From the NCBI GenBank assembly GCA_002709045.1, contig PAPJ01000026.1:1-64000 (forward strand): DNA of 64,000 nt, written 5' to 3'. The notes beneath the pieces are model-generated. The model saw only the letters and a list, made by a program, of their open reading frames with translations, did no database searches and was not told the DNA's origin. The stretch is from Planctomycetaceae bacterium (lineage in GTDB: Bacteria > Planctomycetota > Planctomycetia > Pirellulales > Pirellulaceae). Position numbers and translations under genes: made by a program. Below, piece after piece: positions 55,988 through 64,000 of this stretch (within the stretch, counting starts at the first letter, position 1; every line of letters starts with the position of its first letter).

Positions 55988-57298
55988 TTAGCCAAACAGT
56001 TCCCGCACAACGTTGCCACCGTCTGCGGTGGGTACAGGGCGTCCCAGTGGAGTATGAAGAATCTTTTTGTGGTCAATGCCCAGACCGTAAAGGATCGTAG
56101 CAACCAGATCTTCCGGGGTAATTGGACGGTCGGTAACTTCAGCACCTTGTTTGTCTGTTGCGCCGATTACCTGGCCCCCCTTAACACCACCACCGGCCAT
56201 CAGAATGGAAAAGGCATTTGGCCAGTGATCACGTCCGGCCAGTGGGTTTATCCGAGGCGTTCGGCCAAATTCTGTCGTGATAACAACCAGCGTTTTCTCG
56301 AGCATTCCCCGCTGTTGAAGATCATTTAGCAAGGCCGGTACTGCCTGGTCAAATGCCGGACAAAGTAAATCCTTGAGACTGTATGTGTTCTTGCGGTGCG
56401 TATCCCAGTGTCCGTTTTCAACGGCTACAAAACGACTCCCGGCCTCGACCATACGTCGCGCCAGCAGACAGCATTGACCGATGCTTGTCATTCCATAGGA
56501 TTCACGCAGTGCTGCGGGTTCTTTACTGATATCGAAGGCTTCGCGTGCCTCTTTCGAGGACATTAAGCCATATGCCTTTTCATAAAATGTATCAAATGAC
56601 TTAACCTGTTTTCCTACTTTTTCCACATCGTCTTCAAGTTGGTTGATTTGCCGTAGTGCCATTTGACGCAATTGCCCGCGGCTAGTGGCGACACTCGTTG
56701 GTAACGCGATATCACGCACTGAGAAGTCAGGGGCGGCGGGATCCGAGTCAATTACAAACGGGCCATGTGCAGGGCCAAGAAAAGAAGGACCACCGCTGTT
56801 GAGGAAGTTTGGAAGTGAAATATACGGAGGCAGTACGTCAGGAGTGCCTAAGTGTGAAACCATACTTCCAATACAAGGATGCTGATTATTGTTTTGATCA
56901 CCGTTGAAGTCTCCTGCTCCAGCTTTCTTTCCGGACATCATGACATGGAATCCACGACCATGATCACTGTCGTCATGTGTCATGCTGCGCAGGATAGCCA
57001 TTTTATCCATCACGGTTGCGCATTGAGGAATGACATCGGAAATTTGAATTCCCGGAACATTCGTGCTGATTTTATGGAAATCGCCGCGGATTTCAGAAGG
57101 AGCCTCAGGCTTTAAGTCCCACATGTCCTGATGAGGCATTCCCCCAACAATAAACAAAAAGATGCAATTGATATCGCTGCGACTGGCTTCTTCGTTTCCA
57201 AACAAATGCTGCATGCGCATGATATCAGCCATTGAGAGTCCGGCGATGGAACCCATGCGGATGAAATCTCTACGATTGGCTTTGGACTTACTGAGCAT
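55988..57298 (-). CDS. DUF1501 protein, Tat-exported, partner of the PSD1-type gene at 57416
   Basis: The 436-residue protein has a signal NRRDFIRMGSIAGLSMADI, and the motifs FLFIVGGMPHQDMWDLKPE, THDDSDHGRGFHVMMSG, LLARRMVEAGSRFVAVENG, TEFGRTPRINPLAGRDHWP and LMAGGGVKGG. Conservation is strong, but the GGPSQxD motif reads GGMPHQD, so the first metal ligand may differ from the standard group. It lies 118 bp after the PSD1-like gene with Ig domains upstream and 31 bp before the PPC gene, giving a five-gene minus-strand run from 59842 to 50590. The function is unknown. Confidence 0.92.
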   Translation of the reverse strand: MLSKSKANRRDFIRMGSIAGLSMADIMRMQHLFGNEEASRSDINCIFLFIVGGMPHQDMWDLKPEAPSEIRGDFHKISTNVPGIQISDVIPQCATVMDKMAILRSMTHDDSDHGRGFHVMMSGKKAGAGDFNGDQNNNQHPCIGSMVSHLGTPDVLPPYISLPNFLNSGGPSFLGPAHGPFVIDSDPAAPDFSVRDIALPTSVATSRGQLRQMALRQINQLEDDVEKVGKQVKSFDTFYEKAYGLMSSKEAREAFDISKEPAALRESYGMTSIGQCCLLARRMVEAGSRFVAVENGHWDTHRKNTYSLKDLLCPAFDQAVPALLNDLQQRGMLEKTLVVITTEFGRTPRINPLAGRDHWPNAFSILMAGGGVKGGQVIGATDKQGAEVTDRPITPEDLVATILYGLGIDHKKILHTPLGRPVPTADGGNVVRELFG

Positions 57299-57415
57299 CT
57301 GATAGCCTTTATTGTCTAATCTGGTTATTAAAACCCTGTTTATATTTTAGGTAAACACAAAGCCAAGGTCTTTAGCAATGTTAGTAATTAGTGTATTTCA
57401 CACCACCTGTAGTTA

Positions 57416-59842
57416 CTATTTCACAAAAAGAAAGTCGTACGAGTTCATCATGATCCACACGAAATCTTCGATACCCCGCCGGCGATTGTCTGCAATCAGT
57501 ACTCGCTGACCAATTTGCCTTTCTTTATTGCTTGGCAATCGCCCCAGGGTCCTTAAGCTAATCTCGGCAATTAGCTCGTCTTTTGTGAGTTTACTATTGG
57601 CAAGCTGCGTAATCTGACTTTCGTCAGCCTGTATTTTGAGTTCGATTTCCGGGGCGTTCAGCAAGTGCAGTGCCTGCGCCATGGTGGGATCCCCGCTACT
57701 GCCACACTCACAGGGTGATTCCCGCAGACTGCGGCCAAAGGTATCCAGAAAATAGGATGGTAGTTGATTATCCCAAAGCTCGATTGCACGGGTGCCTGTC
57801 GGGTGGCCGGCATATTGTTCCGGCACCCCGGTGACCTGACAAATTGCATCAAGCATGACCTCTGCAGGTAAACGTCGAACCAGATAGTGACTATACGCCT
57901 GATCGTCTGTTTTATTGGAATCGGTTGGCGCGCTGGCAAGCTGAAAGGTATGGCTGTTCAGGATCGCTCTCATTAATTGTTTAATGTCAAACTGACTTTC
58001 TGTCAAAACAAACGATAAATGGTTGAGTAATTCCGGATTCGTGGGCGGATTGGTTTCCCGGAAATCATCTTCAGGTTCCACCAACCCGCGACCCATTAGA
58101 TGTTTCCAGATACGATTGGAAATCAAACGGGAAAAATAGGGATTGTCAGGTGACGTAATCCAGCGGGCTAATTCCGGTCGCGGGTCGGTTGTGTTATCGG
58201 CTGTCGTAGCAGTGCCTGCCAAAGGCTGTGTTTTGACAGCCTGTTTGATGACAGGAATCGAGATTGACTGATGGCCGGGATGATAGATCAGTTCGCGATT
58301 CTCATCGAGCGTGTCGCGTTTCATCCCGTTGAAGTAACCGGCTAAACCATAGAAATCGGCCTGGCCCCATTTTTCGAACGGATGATGATGACATTGGGCA
58401 CAGTCCATGCGAACTCCCAGAAATGCCTGGCTGATCGTTTTGGTCGCGTCTTCCGGAGTCCGTTGACTGCGATAAAAATTGGCGGGTCCCACATTACCCG
58501 TATTGCCCGTGGCAACGATGATGTCATAGACCCATTGGTCGTACGCACGGTTTTGAGCGACTTGCTGGCGAATCCACCGGTAAAACGTATAGGCACTGCG
58601 CCCACCAATTGTTTTGGAATTGATCATCATGATGTCAGCCCATCGCTGAGTCCAGTAATTGACAAAATCCTCAGAATTAAGTGCCTCCTCTATGGCCCTC
58701 ATCCGTTTGTCTGCAGACGGGTCGTCCAGAAACGCTCGTGTCTGTTCGGAGGTCGGAATCGTCCCCGTTGTCTTTACCAGTAATCTACGCAGAAATGTGG
58801 AGTCGTCGCAGAGTTCAGACGGGCTGATTCGCAGTTGCTCCCACTTATCCCAGGTGAGATCGTCAATTTTGTTTTTGCTGGTAAACCAGCCAGGCCTCCG
58901 TGGAGGGGCGATCCCCGGTTGTGGAATCACCACACGGGCAACGTCTACGTGCCCCATATAATTAATAGTGATCGCAGCCTCGCCGGCTAGCTTGCCGGTC
59001 TCAATGACACCCTCAGCACTGCAGTCGGCAATAACTTCCATGTTGGTGCTGTAGATCGAGGCGCGTGTGACATCCCGCCGACTCCCGTCGCTGTACGTGG
59101 CAATTACTCGTAGTTGCTGCAGAGAGCGAGGAGTCATGCTTCGTAATGAAGGGGTAACTTCGATGTGTTCTACTGTTGGCGTGTCGGGGTTTCCCCAGGG
59201 CATGCCCTGCTTGATCCATTCCCGCAGAAGTTCCGCATCCTGAGAATCGGGTTTCATACGTTCCCCACCGCCATGAGCAACAAGTCCTGTACCCTTGCTG
59301 TAGATCAAACTTTGCTCAATAGCGCCGGGAAATACACGCCGTCCGCGACCTTGGCGTGTAAGTGCCTCGTAATCCGTCGCCGGGTCGAAACCAAAGACAC
59401 TCAGCTGAAATCCGTTTTGACCGCCCTGACGACCGTGACATCCACCGCCGTTGCAATTTAGTTTGCTCAGCAGAGGGATGATGTCCACCTCAAAGTTAAC
59501 CGGAGGATAATCCGCATAACCACGGACTTTAACCGGAATGACTTCCTGAAAGTCGCCAATCATAATGTTCAGCTGTGTGTCACCTTCGCTGACTCCTAAA
59601 ACCAGCGAGTTGGAGAGCGTTGCAATCGAGCTATCCTGGATAGTTAAGACTGCTTTGGATGTCAGGTCGGCAATCAACCCGTCGCCCCGCTGTCCGGTAA
59701 TCAGAATCTGAGTTTGACGATTGCGTCCACTGATATTAACCACCGGTGGTTCAATGGTGATGGAATCATAGGTCTCTGCACAGACCGGAGTCATGCTCGC
59801 AAGGCACAGCAATATCGCGTTCAAGGATCTAAGAAAGGACAT
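57416..59842 (-). CDS. DUF1549/DUF1553 protein with Ig-like domains and a CX4CH haem site
   Basis: The 808-residue protein has a signal (SFLRSLNAILLCLASMTPVCA) and an N-terminal Big2-like Ig domain (about 25-110). It has an unusual haem-type motif CNGGGCHG near residue 132, with four residues between the cysteines, set in a NCNGGGCHGRQGGQNGF context. GFDPATDYEALTRQGRGRRV and a second Ig-like domain (about 220-310) follow. DUF1549 holds CAQCHHHPFEKW (a normal CxxCH), and DUF1553 holds NPYFSRLISNRIWKHLMGRG and EDDFRETNPPTNPELLNHL. This architecture, without a PSCyt1 domain, is a known second branch of the family. It is paired with the DUF1501 gene at 55988. Confidence 0.92.
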   Translation of the reverse strand: MSFLRSLNAILLCLASMTPVCAETYDSITIEPPVVNISGRNRQTQILITGQRGDGLIADLTSKAVLTIQDSSIATLSNSLVLGVSEGDTQLNIMIGDFQEVIPVKVRGYADYPPVNFEVDIIPLLSKLNCNGGGCHGRQGGQNGFQLSVFGFDPATDYEALTRQGRGRRVFPGAIEQSLIYSKGTGLVAHGGGERMKPDSQDAELLREWIKQGMPWGNPDTPTVEHIEVTPSLRSMTPRSLQQLRVIATYSDGSRRDVTRASIYSTNMEVIADCSAEGVIETGKLAGEAAITINYMGHVDVARVVIPQPGIAPPRRPGWFTSKNKIDDLTWDKWEQLRISPSELCDDSTFLRRLLVKTTGTIPTSEQTRAFLDDPSADKRMRAIEEALNSEDFVNYWTQRWADIMMINSKTIGGRSAYTFYRWIRQQVAQNRAYDQWVYDIIVATGNTGNVGPANFYRSQRTPEDATKTISQAFLGVRMDCAQCHHHPFEKWGQADFYGLAGYFNGMKRDTLDENRELIYHPGHQSISIPVIKQAVKTQPLAGTATTADNTTDPRPELARWITSPDNPYFSRLISNRIWKHLMGRGLVEPEDDFRETNPPTNPELLNHLSFVLTESQFDIKQLMRAILNSHTFQLASAPTDSNKTDDQAYSHYLVRRLPAEVMLDAICQVTGVPEQYAGHPTGTRAIELWDNQLPSYFLDTFGRSLRESPCECGSSGDPTMAQALHLLNAPEIELKIQADESQITQLANSKLTKDELIAEISLRTLGRLPSNKERQIGQRVLIADNRRRGIEDFVWIMMNSYDFLFVK

Positions 59843-59950
59843 CTTTGTATTATAAACAGTCCCGTCAGTATCCGCTGAGAAGTTTTCAACTGAACGGGGT
59901 TAACAGTGACGTTTTGCAGGTAGAACGAAACCGAAATTAATTAAATTAGA

Positions 59951-61360
59951 CTAAGCAATAATGTCCTGCACGACATGGCCGTGTACATCGGTAAGTCGGA
60001 AGTCACGACCGCTATAACGATAAGTCAGCTTTTCATGGTCCAGCCCCATCAGGTGCAGGATGGTGGCATGTAAGTCGTGCACGTGAACCTTGTTTTCCAT
60101 TGCCGCAAAACCAAAATCATCGCTCTGACCGTATGTCATCCCTCCTTTAATGCCGCCACCGGCCAGCCACATTGTGAATCCGTGGTGGTTGTGATCGCGG
60201 CCGTTACCATTTTCAGCAACGGGTGTGCGACCAAATTCCCCTCCCCAGACAATTAACGTGTCTTTGAGTAAATCGCGCTGTTTTAAGTCTTTGATCAGTG
60301 CTGCGATAGGTTGGTCCACCATCTTGGCTTTCTGAGCATGGTTCTTGATGTCACCATGATCGTCCCAGGGTTGACCATTACCATAGAAGACCTGAACCAT
60401 ACGGACACCACTTTCAACAAGTCGCCGCGAAGCCAGGCAGGCATCGGCAAACTGGCCTGTCCCGTAGGAATCTCTGGTGGCCTGTGTTTCCTTGCTCAGA
60501 TTGAAAACATCCTGTGCTTCTGTCTGCATGCGAAATGCCATTTCCATAGACTCAATACGTGACTCCAGCGGATTAGACTTTCCGCCCCGGGCCTGCAGGT
60601 GCAGTTCATTCATCTGCTTCAGGATGTCGAGCTGTTCACGTTGCGATACTTTTCCAATCGAAGTGTTGTTAATGTGACGGATGACATTTTTTGGATCCAT
60701 CTTCGAATTGTTGATATGAGTTCCCTGGAAAATACCGGGCAGGAAACTGTTGCTCCATAACTGCGGACCGACAACAGGCTTCCCGGGACACAGAACAACA
60801 AAGCCGGGTAGATTTTGGTTCTCTGTACCAAGTCCATATAGCAGCCATGAACCCATAGCGGGGCGAGTTGGCTGGGTTTCACCACTGTTCATCATCAGCA
60901 GCGAAGGCTCGTGGTTAGGAATGTTCGTGTGCATCGATCGAATTACACAGATGTCATCAATCATTTCACCTACATTGGGAAACAGGTCACTGACTTCGAT
61001 TCCGGACTGACCGTACTTTTGAAATTTAAAGGGAGATTTGAGGAGCCCACCTGTCTTTCGCTCGGTTGAAAGGTCTGCGGAGTCCGGACGTTGACCATTG
61101 TACTTTTCCAGAGCCGGTTTCGGGTCAAACGTATCTACCTGGGATGGACCGCCATTCATGAACAAATGAATAATATGTTTTGCACGAGGGGCAAAGTGAG
61201 GCGCTTTTGGGGCAAGTGGCTTGTCGCTGATAGCAGCATCTGAATCTGCTGCTAACGTGCCTTCGCCGGCCATGATACCAGCCATGCCAAGGACACCTAA
61301 TCCGGTTCCCATTTTCTGAATGTACTGGCGACGTGTTAATCCGTGACGATAGGGTATCAT
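59951..61360 (-). CDS. DUF1501 protein, Tat-exported, partner of the PSD1 gene at 61402
   Basis: The 469-residue protein has a twin-arginine signal (TRRQYIQKMGTGLGVLG) and the standard motifs IHLFMNGGPSQVDTFDPKP, MHTNIPNHEPSLLMMNSG, ASRRLVESGVRMVQVFYG, GEFGRTPVAENGNGRDHNHHG and MWLAGGGIKGG. It ends HDLHATILHLMGLDHEKL plus GRDFRLTDVHGH. It is the best-conserved example here of the subgroup that includes 6563 and 30186. The gene starts 41 bp after the stop of the PSD1/NPCBM gene on the same strand. A 108-bp gap separates it from the next operon. Confidence 0.94.
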   Translation of the reverse strand: MIPYRHGLTRRQYIQKMGTGLGVLGMAGIMAGEGTLAADSDAAISDKPLAPKAPHFAPRAKHIIHLFMNGGPSQVDTFDPKPALEKYNGQRPDSADLSTERKTGGLLKSPFKFQKYGQSGIEVSDLFPNVGEMIDDICVIRSMHTNIPNHEPSLLMMNSGETQPTRPAMGSWLLYGLGTENQNLPGFVVLCPGKPVVGPQLWSNSFLPGIFQGTHINNSKMDPKNVIRHINNTSIGKVSQREQLDILKQMNELHLQARGGKSNPLESRIESMEMAFRMQTEAQDVFNLSKETQATRDSYGTGQFADACLASRRLVESGVRMVQVFYGNGQPWDDHGDIKNHAQKAKMVDQPIAALIKDLKQRDLLKDTLIVWGGEFGRTPVAENGNGRDHNHHGFTMWLAGGGIKGGMTYGQSDDFGFAAMENKVHVHDLHATILHLMGLDHEKLTYRYSGRDFRLTDVHGHVVQDIIA

Positions 61361-61401
61361 TTTGTTGTTCCTAAAAAGCGCGATCGGCTTTGTCTGGGGT
61401 T

Positions 61402-64000
61402 CTAGTCTAAATACATAAATTCATTGCTGGCCAGAATTACCTGAGCATAGCGTTCCCAGCGACTCATTTGATTTTCTTCGGTGTCTTCTGTCGACAGGTA
61501 GGTCAGACCAAGGTTGAGTTCAGCATCCGATGGGTTGCGCCCATAGGCAAGCTGAAATGCCAACTTCACTCGGGAGTCTTCAGAATCAGGAGCTTCTTTG
61601 CGAAGTCGCGCTGAGAATGATTTGGCTTGTTGGATCATAAATGGGCTGTTTAACACAAATAACTGTTGCTGTGGAACGGTTGTTTCCGTTCGCTTGGCAC
61701 TGGTGATATTGGCATCAGGAAAGTCAAACAGTCTCAGGAGACTGTCCAGTTCGTGGCGACTGATTTTCGCGTAAATTGTACGTCGCACATTGTTCGCATC
61801 GGCGAGATTGGTGGACGGGCCTTCAAGTGACTTGTCTAATCGACCAGAAACATCCAACAGGCCGTCGCGCCAGGCTTCAATATCCAGTCGACGTTGCTTC
61901 ATTCGCCAGACATAGAGATTGTCAGCATCGATTTCCGCATTGACATCATTTGTATCGGTGCTTAGCTGGTAGGTTGCTGAAAGCATGATTTCGCGGTGTA
62001 GATGTTTGATGGACCAGTTATTATCAACCAGCGTACGGGCAAGGTAATCAAGCAATTCAGGATGCGTTGGCGGGTCGCCCAGAATCCCGAAATTACTTGG
62101 CGTGTTGACGATACCCCGTCCGAAGTGATATTGCCAGATGCGATTGGCTATTACCCGTGGAGTAAGCGGATTGTCGTCGGATGTGATATCATCGGCCAAT
62201 TGCTTGCGTCCACTGCCCTCCTGATAAGCAGGTGAATTTTCACCCGCAAGAACCTGTAGAAAACGTCGTGGAGCGATTTCCCGTTTGTTAGCCGGATTGC
62301 CCCGCACGAAGACTCGCATATCTTTCGGAGAAGCTTCCGTGTAAGAATGAGCTACTGGAAACTTCGCAGGTGCAGTTTTCTTAGCCGTTTCTGCATCCGC
62401 CTTTAAGCGGATCAGCATTTCCCTGGCATCTCCTTCAAGGAATTGTTCAAGATCTTTATCTGATACCGCCAGCGGTCCGTCTTTGCCAAGTACTTTGGTC
62501 AGCAGATCGGTTGCACCACCTTCCGGCTGTACTGTAGGTTGTTCCGTGTAGACTGCAAACTGGACACTTGCCTGCTCACCACAAGGCCCCTGATCTGAGC
62601 CGCTATTGTCGAGCCCGCCGGCTCCTTTGAATATCGTATAGCCTGCCGGGATATCGTATACCAATTTGGATGGGGCATGCACGCCAACGCCGTTTTTGTA
62701 TTCCTTGCCACCGACACGAATGGGTTGGCCCTGATAGTTTTTGTTTTTGGTCGGGCCGCCGAAGCCTTCCGCTTGCTTAGGATCAAGGTCAGAGAGGTTA
62801 ATCACCTTGCCTTCCGCATTCTCAAATCGGGCGTCCACCCAGTCAGCATGGTCACAACTTTGGCCGTTTCCGGCATCGGTCACAATCAGGTAGATCTCTT
62901 TCTGGCCGGTGACATCCACGACGATATTTGCTTTCGGACGTACCTTGGTCGCTACCGGCGTCACGAACCGCGGGTGCCCCGGCTGGTATTGCTTACCTGT
63001 TTCTAGCTGGGCCAGATTGACGACCGCATTTCCGTCCGGTGAAATGTTCAACATTTTTTCGATAGCCTGCTGGAAACCGGTTGTTACAGCGGTAACGTCG
63101 TCCGGCAGCGGCGAATCCACTGTAATCGCAGCTGCTTTTTTGGGGGTCAGGTTGAACCACGCATCAAGTTCCGTAACCTTTCCTTTATTTTTGGGATCCA
63201 AAAAATTAATCCAGCGTTTTAGTAGATACTCATTGACCATAGAGGATTTGGCCAGAGCATTTGTGTTCAGGTTCTGGCCATTGGCTTTGGCTGCCTGAAA
63301 GAGCCAGACAGCATTCATGTAATTGGAAATATCACCAACCTTGGACTGAGCGGCAGTCTCTTTCTGGTCAGCCAGATACTTTTTGACTGCGTTGTCAGTA
63401 TCTTTCAAACGTGTTTGTCCGTCGTTATAAGCCTGAATGTCTTCAGGTTTGCAGAGCGGAGCGTCATGTAAACGTGAACTGCTGAAGATACCAGCTATTG
63501 AGTAGTAGTCCTGAGTGGGAATAGGATCGAATTTATGGTCATGACAACGAGCACAGGAAACAGTGAGCCCCAAAAATCCGCGCGTCAGCGTATCAATCCG
63601 ATCGTCCAGTTCGTCAGCCAAAGCGCGTTCACGATCCGTATTTTTATAATATTGTGCTCCTAAACCAAAATAGCCCAGTGCTACCAGATGTTCATATGGC
63701 TGCTGGTCGGTGGGCCCGTATAAGTCACCGGCAATCTGCAGGCGGACGAACTGATTAAAGGGCATGTCGCGGTTATACGCAGAAACCACCCAGTCACGAT
63801 AACGGTAACCTTCGGTGTTGGGTCGGGTAGCAAAAGTATGAGCCTGATCTTCACTGTATCGGGCCACATCCAGCCAGTATCGCCCCCAGCGTTCTCCGTA
63901 ATGAGGTGATTCCAAAAGTCTTTCAATCACCTTGGCGAATGCCTCGGCTGAGTTATCTTGAAGAAATTCTTTTACATCTGCTGGAGTGGGAGGCAGTCCG
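61402..64000 (-). CDS. PSD1 / DUF1549-DUF1553 protein with NPCBM-like insert (5' end outside window)
   Basis: The frame enters from the window edge as GLPPTPADVKEFLQD, which is DUF1549, so the true start and the PSCyt1 domain lie beyond base 64000; 865 residues are visible. The GTG at 63930 lies inside the domain and is not the start. DUF1549 carries RYGERWG-like HYGERWGRYWLDVARYSED and CARCHDHKFDPIP. DUF1553 has NPLTPRVIANRIWQYHFGRG, LDYLARTLVDNNWSIKHLH and the end FASNEF-type segment. Between them is an NPCBM/NEW2-type module with NLSDLDPKQAEGFGG, GKEYKNGVGVHAPSKLVYDI and a Gly-rich DNSGSDQGPCGE turn. It would bind sugars. It precedes the DUF1501 gene at 59951. Confidence 0.92.
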   Translation of the reverse strand, partial: GLPPTPADVKEFLQDNSAEAFAKVIERLLESPHYGERWGRYWLDVARYSEDQAHTFATRPNTEGYRYRDWVVSAYNRDMPFNQFVRLQIAGDLYGPTDQQPYEHLVALGYFGLGAQYYKNTDRERALADELDDRIDTLTRGFLGLTVSCARCHDHKFDPIPTQDYYSIAGIFSSSRLHDAPLCKPEDIQAYNDGQTRLKDTDNAVKKYLADQKETAAQSKVGDISNYMNAVWLFQAAKANGQNLNTNALAKSSMVNEYLLKRWINFLDPKNKGKVTELDAWFNLTPKKAAAITVDSPLPDDVTAVTTGFQQAIEKMLNISPDGNAVVNLAQLETGKQYQPGHPRFVTPVATKVRPKANIVVDVTGQKEIYLIVTDAGNGQSCDHADWVDARFENAEGKVINLSDLDPKQAEGFGGPTKNKNYQGQPIRVGGKEYKNGVGVHAPSKLVYDIPAGYTIFKGAGGLDNSGSDQGPCGEQASVQFAVYTEQPTVQPEGGATDLLTKVLGKDGPLAVSDKDLEQFLEGDAREMLIRLKADAETAKKTAPAKFPVAHSYTEASPKDMRVFVRGNPANKREIAPRRFLQVLAGENSPAYQEGSGRKQLADDITSDDNPLTPRVIANRIWQYHFGRGIVNTPSNFGILGDPPTHPELLDYLARTLVDNNWSIKHLHREIMLSATYQLSTDTNDVNAEIDADNLYVWRMKQRRLDIEAWRDGLLDVSGRLDKSLEGPSTNLADANNVRRTIYAKISRHELDSLLRLFDFPDANITSAKRTETTVPQQQLFVLNSPFMIQQAKSFSARLRKEAPDSEDSRVKLAFQLAYGRNPSDAELNLGLTYLSTEDTEENQMSRWERYAQVILASNEFMYLD

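Noticed and set aside
63930..63932. GTG near 63930 as start of the last PSD1 gene
   Set aside because: Upstream codons to the window edge read GLPPTPADVKEFLQD, a conserved part of DUF1549, so the real start is outside the window.

Overview
The window looks like a chromosomal segment of a Planctomycetota bacterium. The evidence is the gene content. Seventeen of 39 genes belong to families expanded in that phylum: seven DUF1501 proteins, three DUF1552 (HXXSHH) proteins, four DUF1549/DUF1553 (PSCyt2/PSD1) cytochrome-domain proteins and three DUF1587/1595/1592/1588/1585 cytochrome-domain proteins. NPCBM, PPC, SHD1-like and beta-propeller domains fit the same phylum. The genus cannot be read from the sequence. 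Coding density is very high: the longest gap is about 210 bp (23543-23752). I saw no rRNA, tRNA, CRISPR array, insertion sequence or phage gene.

Layout. 1-4469 (minus): a carboxylic-acid gene set (flavin monooxygenase fragment, Ldh2-type dehydrogenase, exported cyclase, HpaI-type aldolase, D-2-hydroxyacid dehydrogenase). 4587-11156 (minus): a PQQ-type propeller with a coiled-coil insert, a DUF1501 protein and its PSD1 partner. 11277-14229 (plus): a TlpA-type thiol oxidoreductase, a UGA-interrupted thioredoxin-like gene and a glycerophosphodiesterase. 14231-22388: two divergent pairs of DUF1592-type and DUF1552 genes. 22406-23542 (minus): a second UGA-interrupted thioredoxin-like gene. 23753-26983 (plus): a CocE-type hydrolase and a Tat-exported propeller-like protein. 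27022-28977 (minus): a DEAD-box helicase with cold-shock domain and RG-rich tail. 29086-44249 (minus): a lactonase-like propeller, a DUF1501/PSD1 pair, a redoxin-cytochrome-copper oxygenase-like protein, a CBM9-like protein, a transglutaminase-esterase fusion, and a DUF1592/DUF1552 pair. 44345-47860 (plus): DUF1501, ThuA-like and flavin monooxygenase genes. 47869-49023 (minus): a sialidase-like protein. 49187-50542 (plus): a DUF1501 gene. 50590-64000 (minus): two DUF1549/DUF1501 pairs, a PPC protein, a GDSL hydrolase and a DUF1501 protein carrying an NPCBM-like insert.

How the genes may work together. 32 of the 38 genes whose N-terminus is visible carry a Sec or Tat signal, so this is mainly an envelope or periplasmic program. 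The cytochrome-domain partner of each pair has a Sec signal and CxxCH sites. The DUF1501 or DUF1552 partner has a twin-arginine signal. I infer haem proteins matured outside the membrane working with metalloproteins exported folded. Hydrolases, carbohydrate-binding modules and propellers around them suggest use of complex organic polymers, but no substrate can be read from the sequence.

The most interesting signal is a possible selenocysteine pair. At 22406-23542 an exported thioredoxin-fold gene has one in-frame TGA exactly where the first catalytic cysteine should be (U-P-S-C), followed by a hairpin whose spacing and loop resemble a bacterial SECIS. At 12372-13370 a second thioredoxin-like gene also has a single in-frame TGA, followed at once by a strong two-part hairpin; its case is weaker because no partner cysteine is present.
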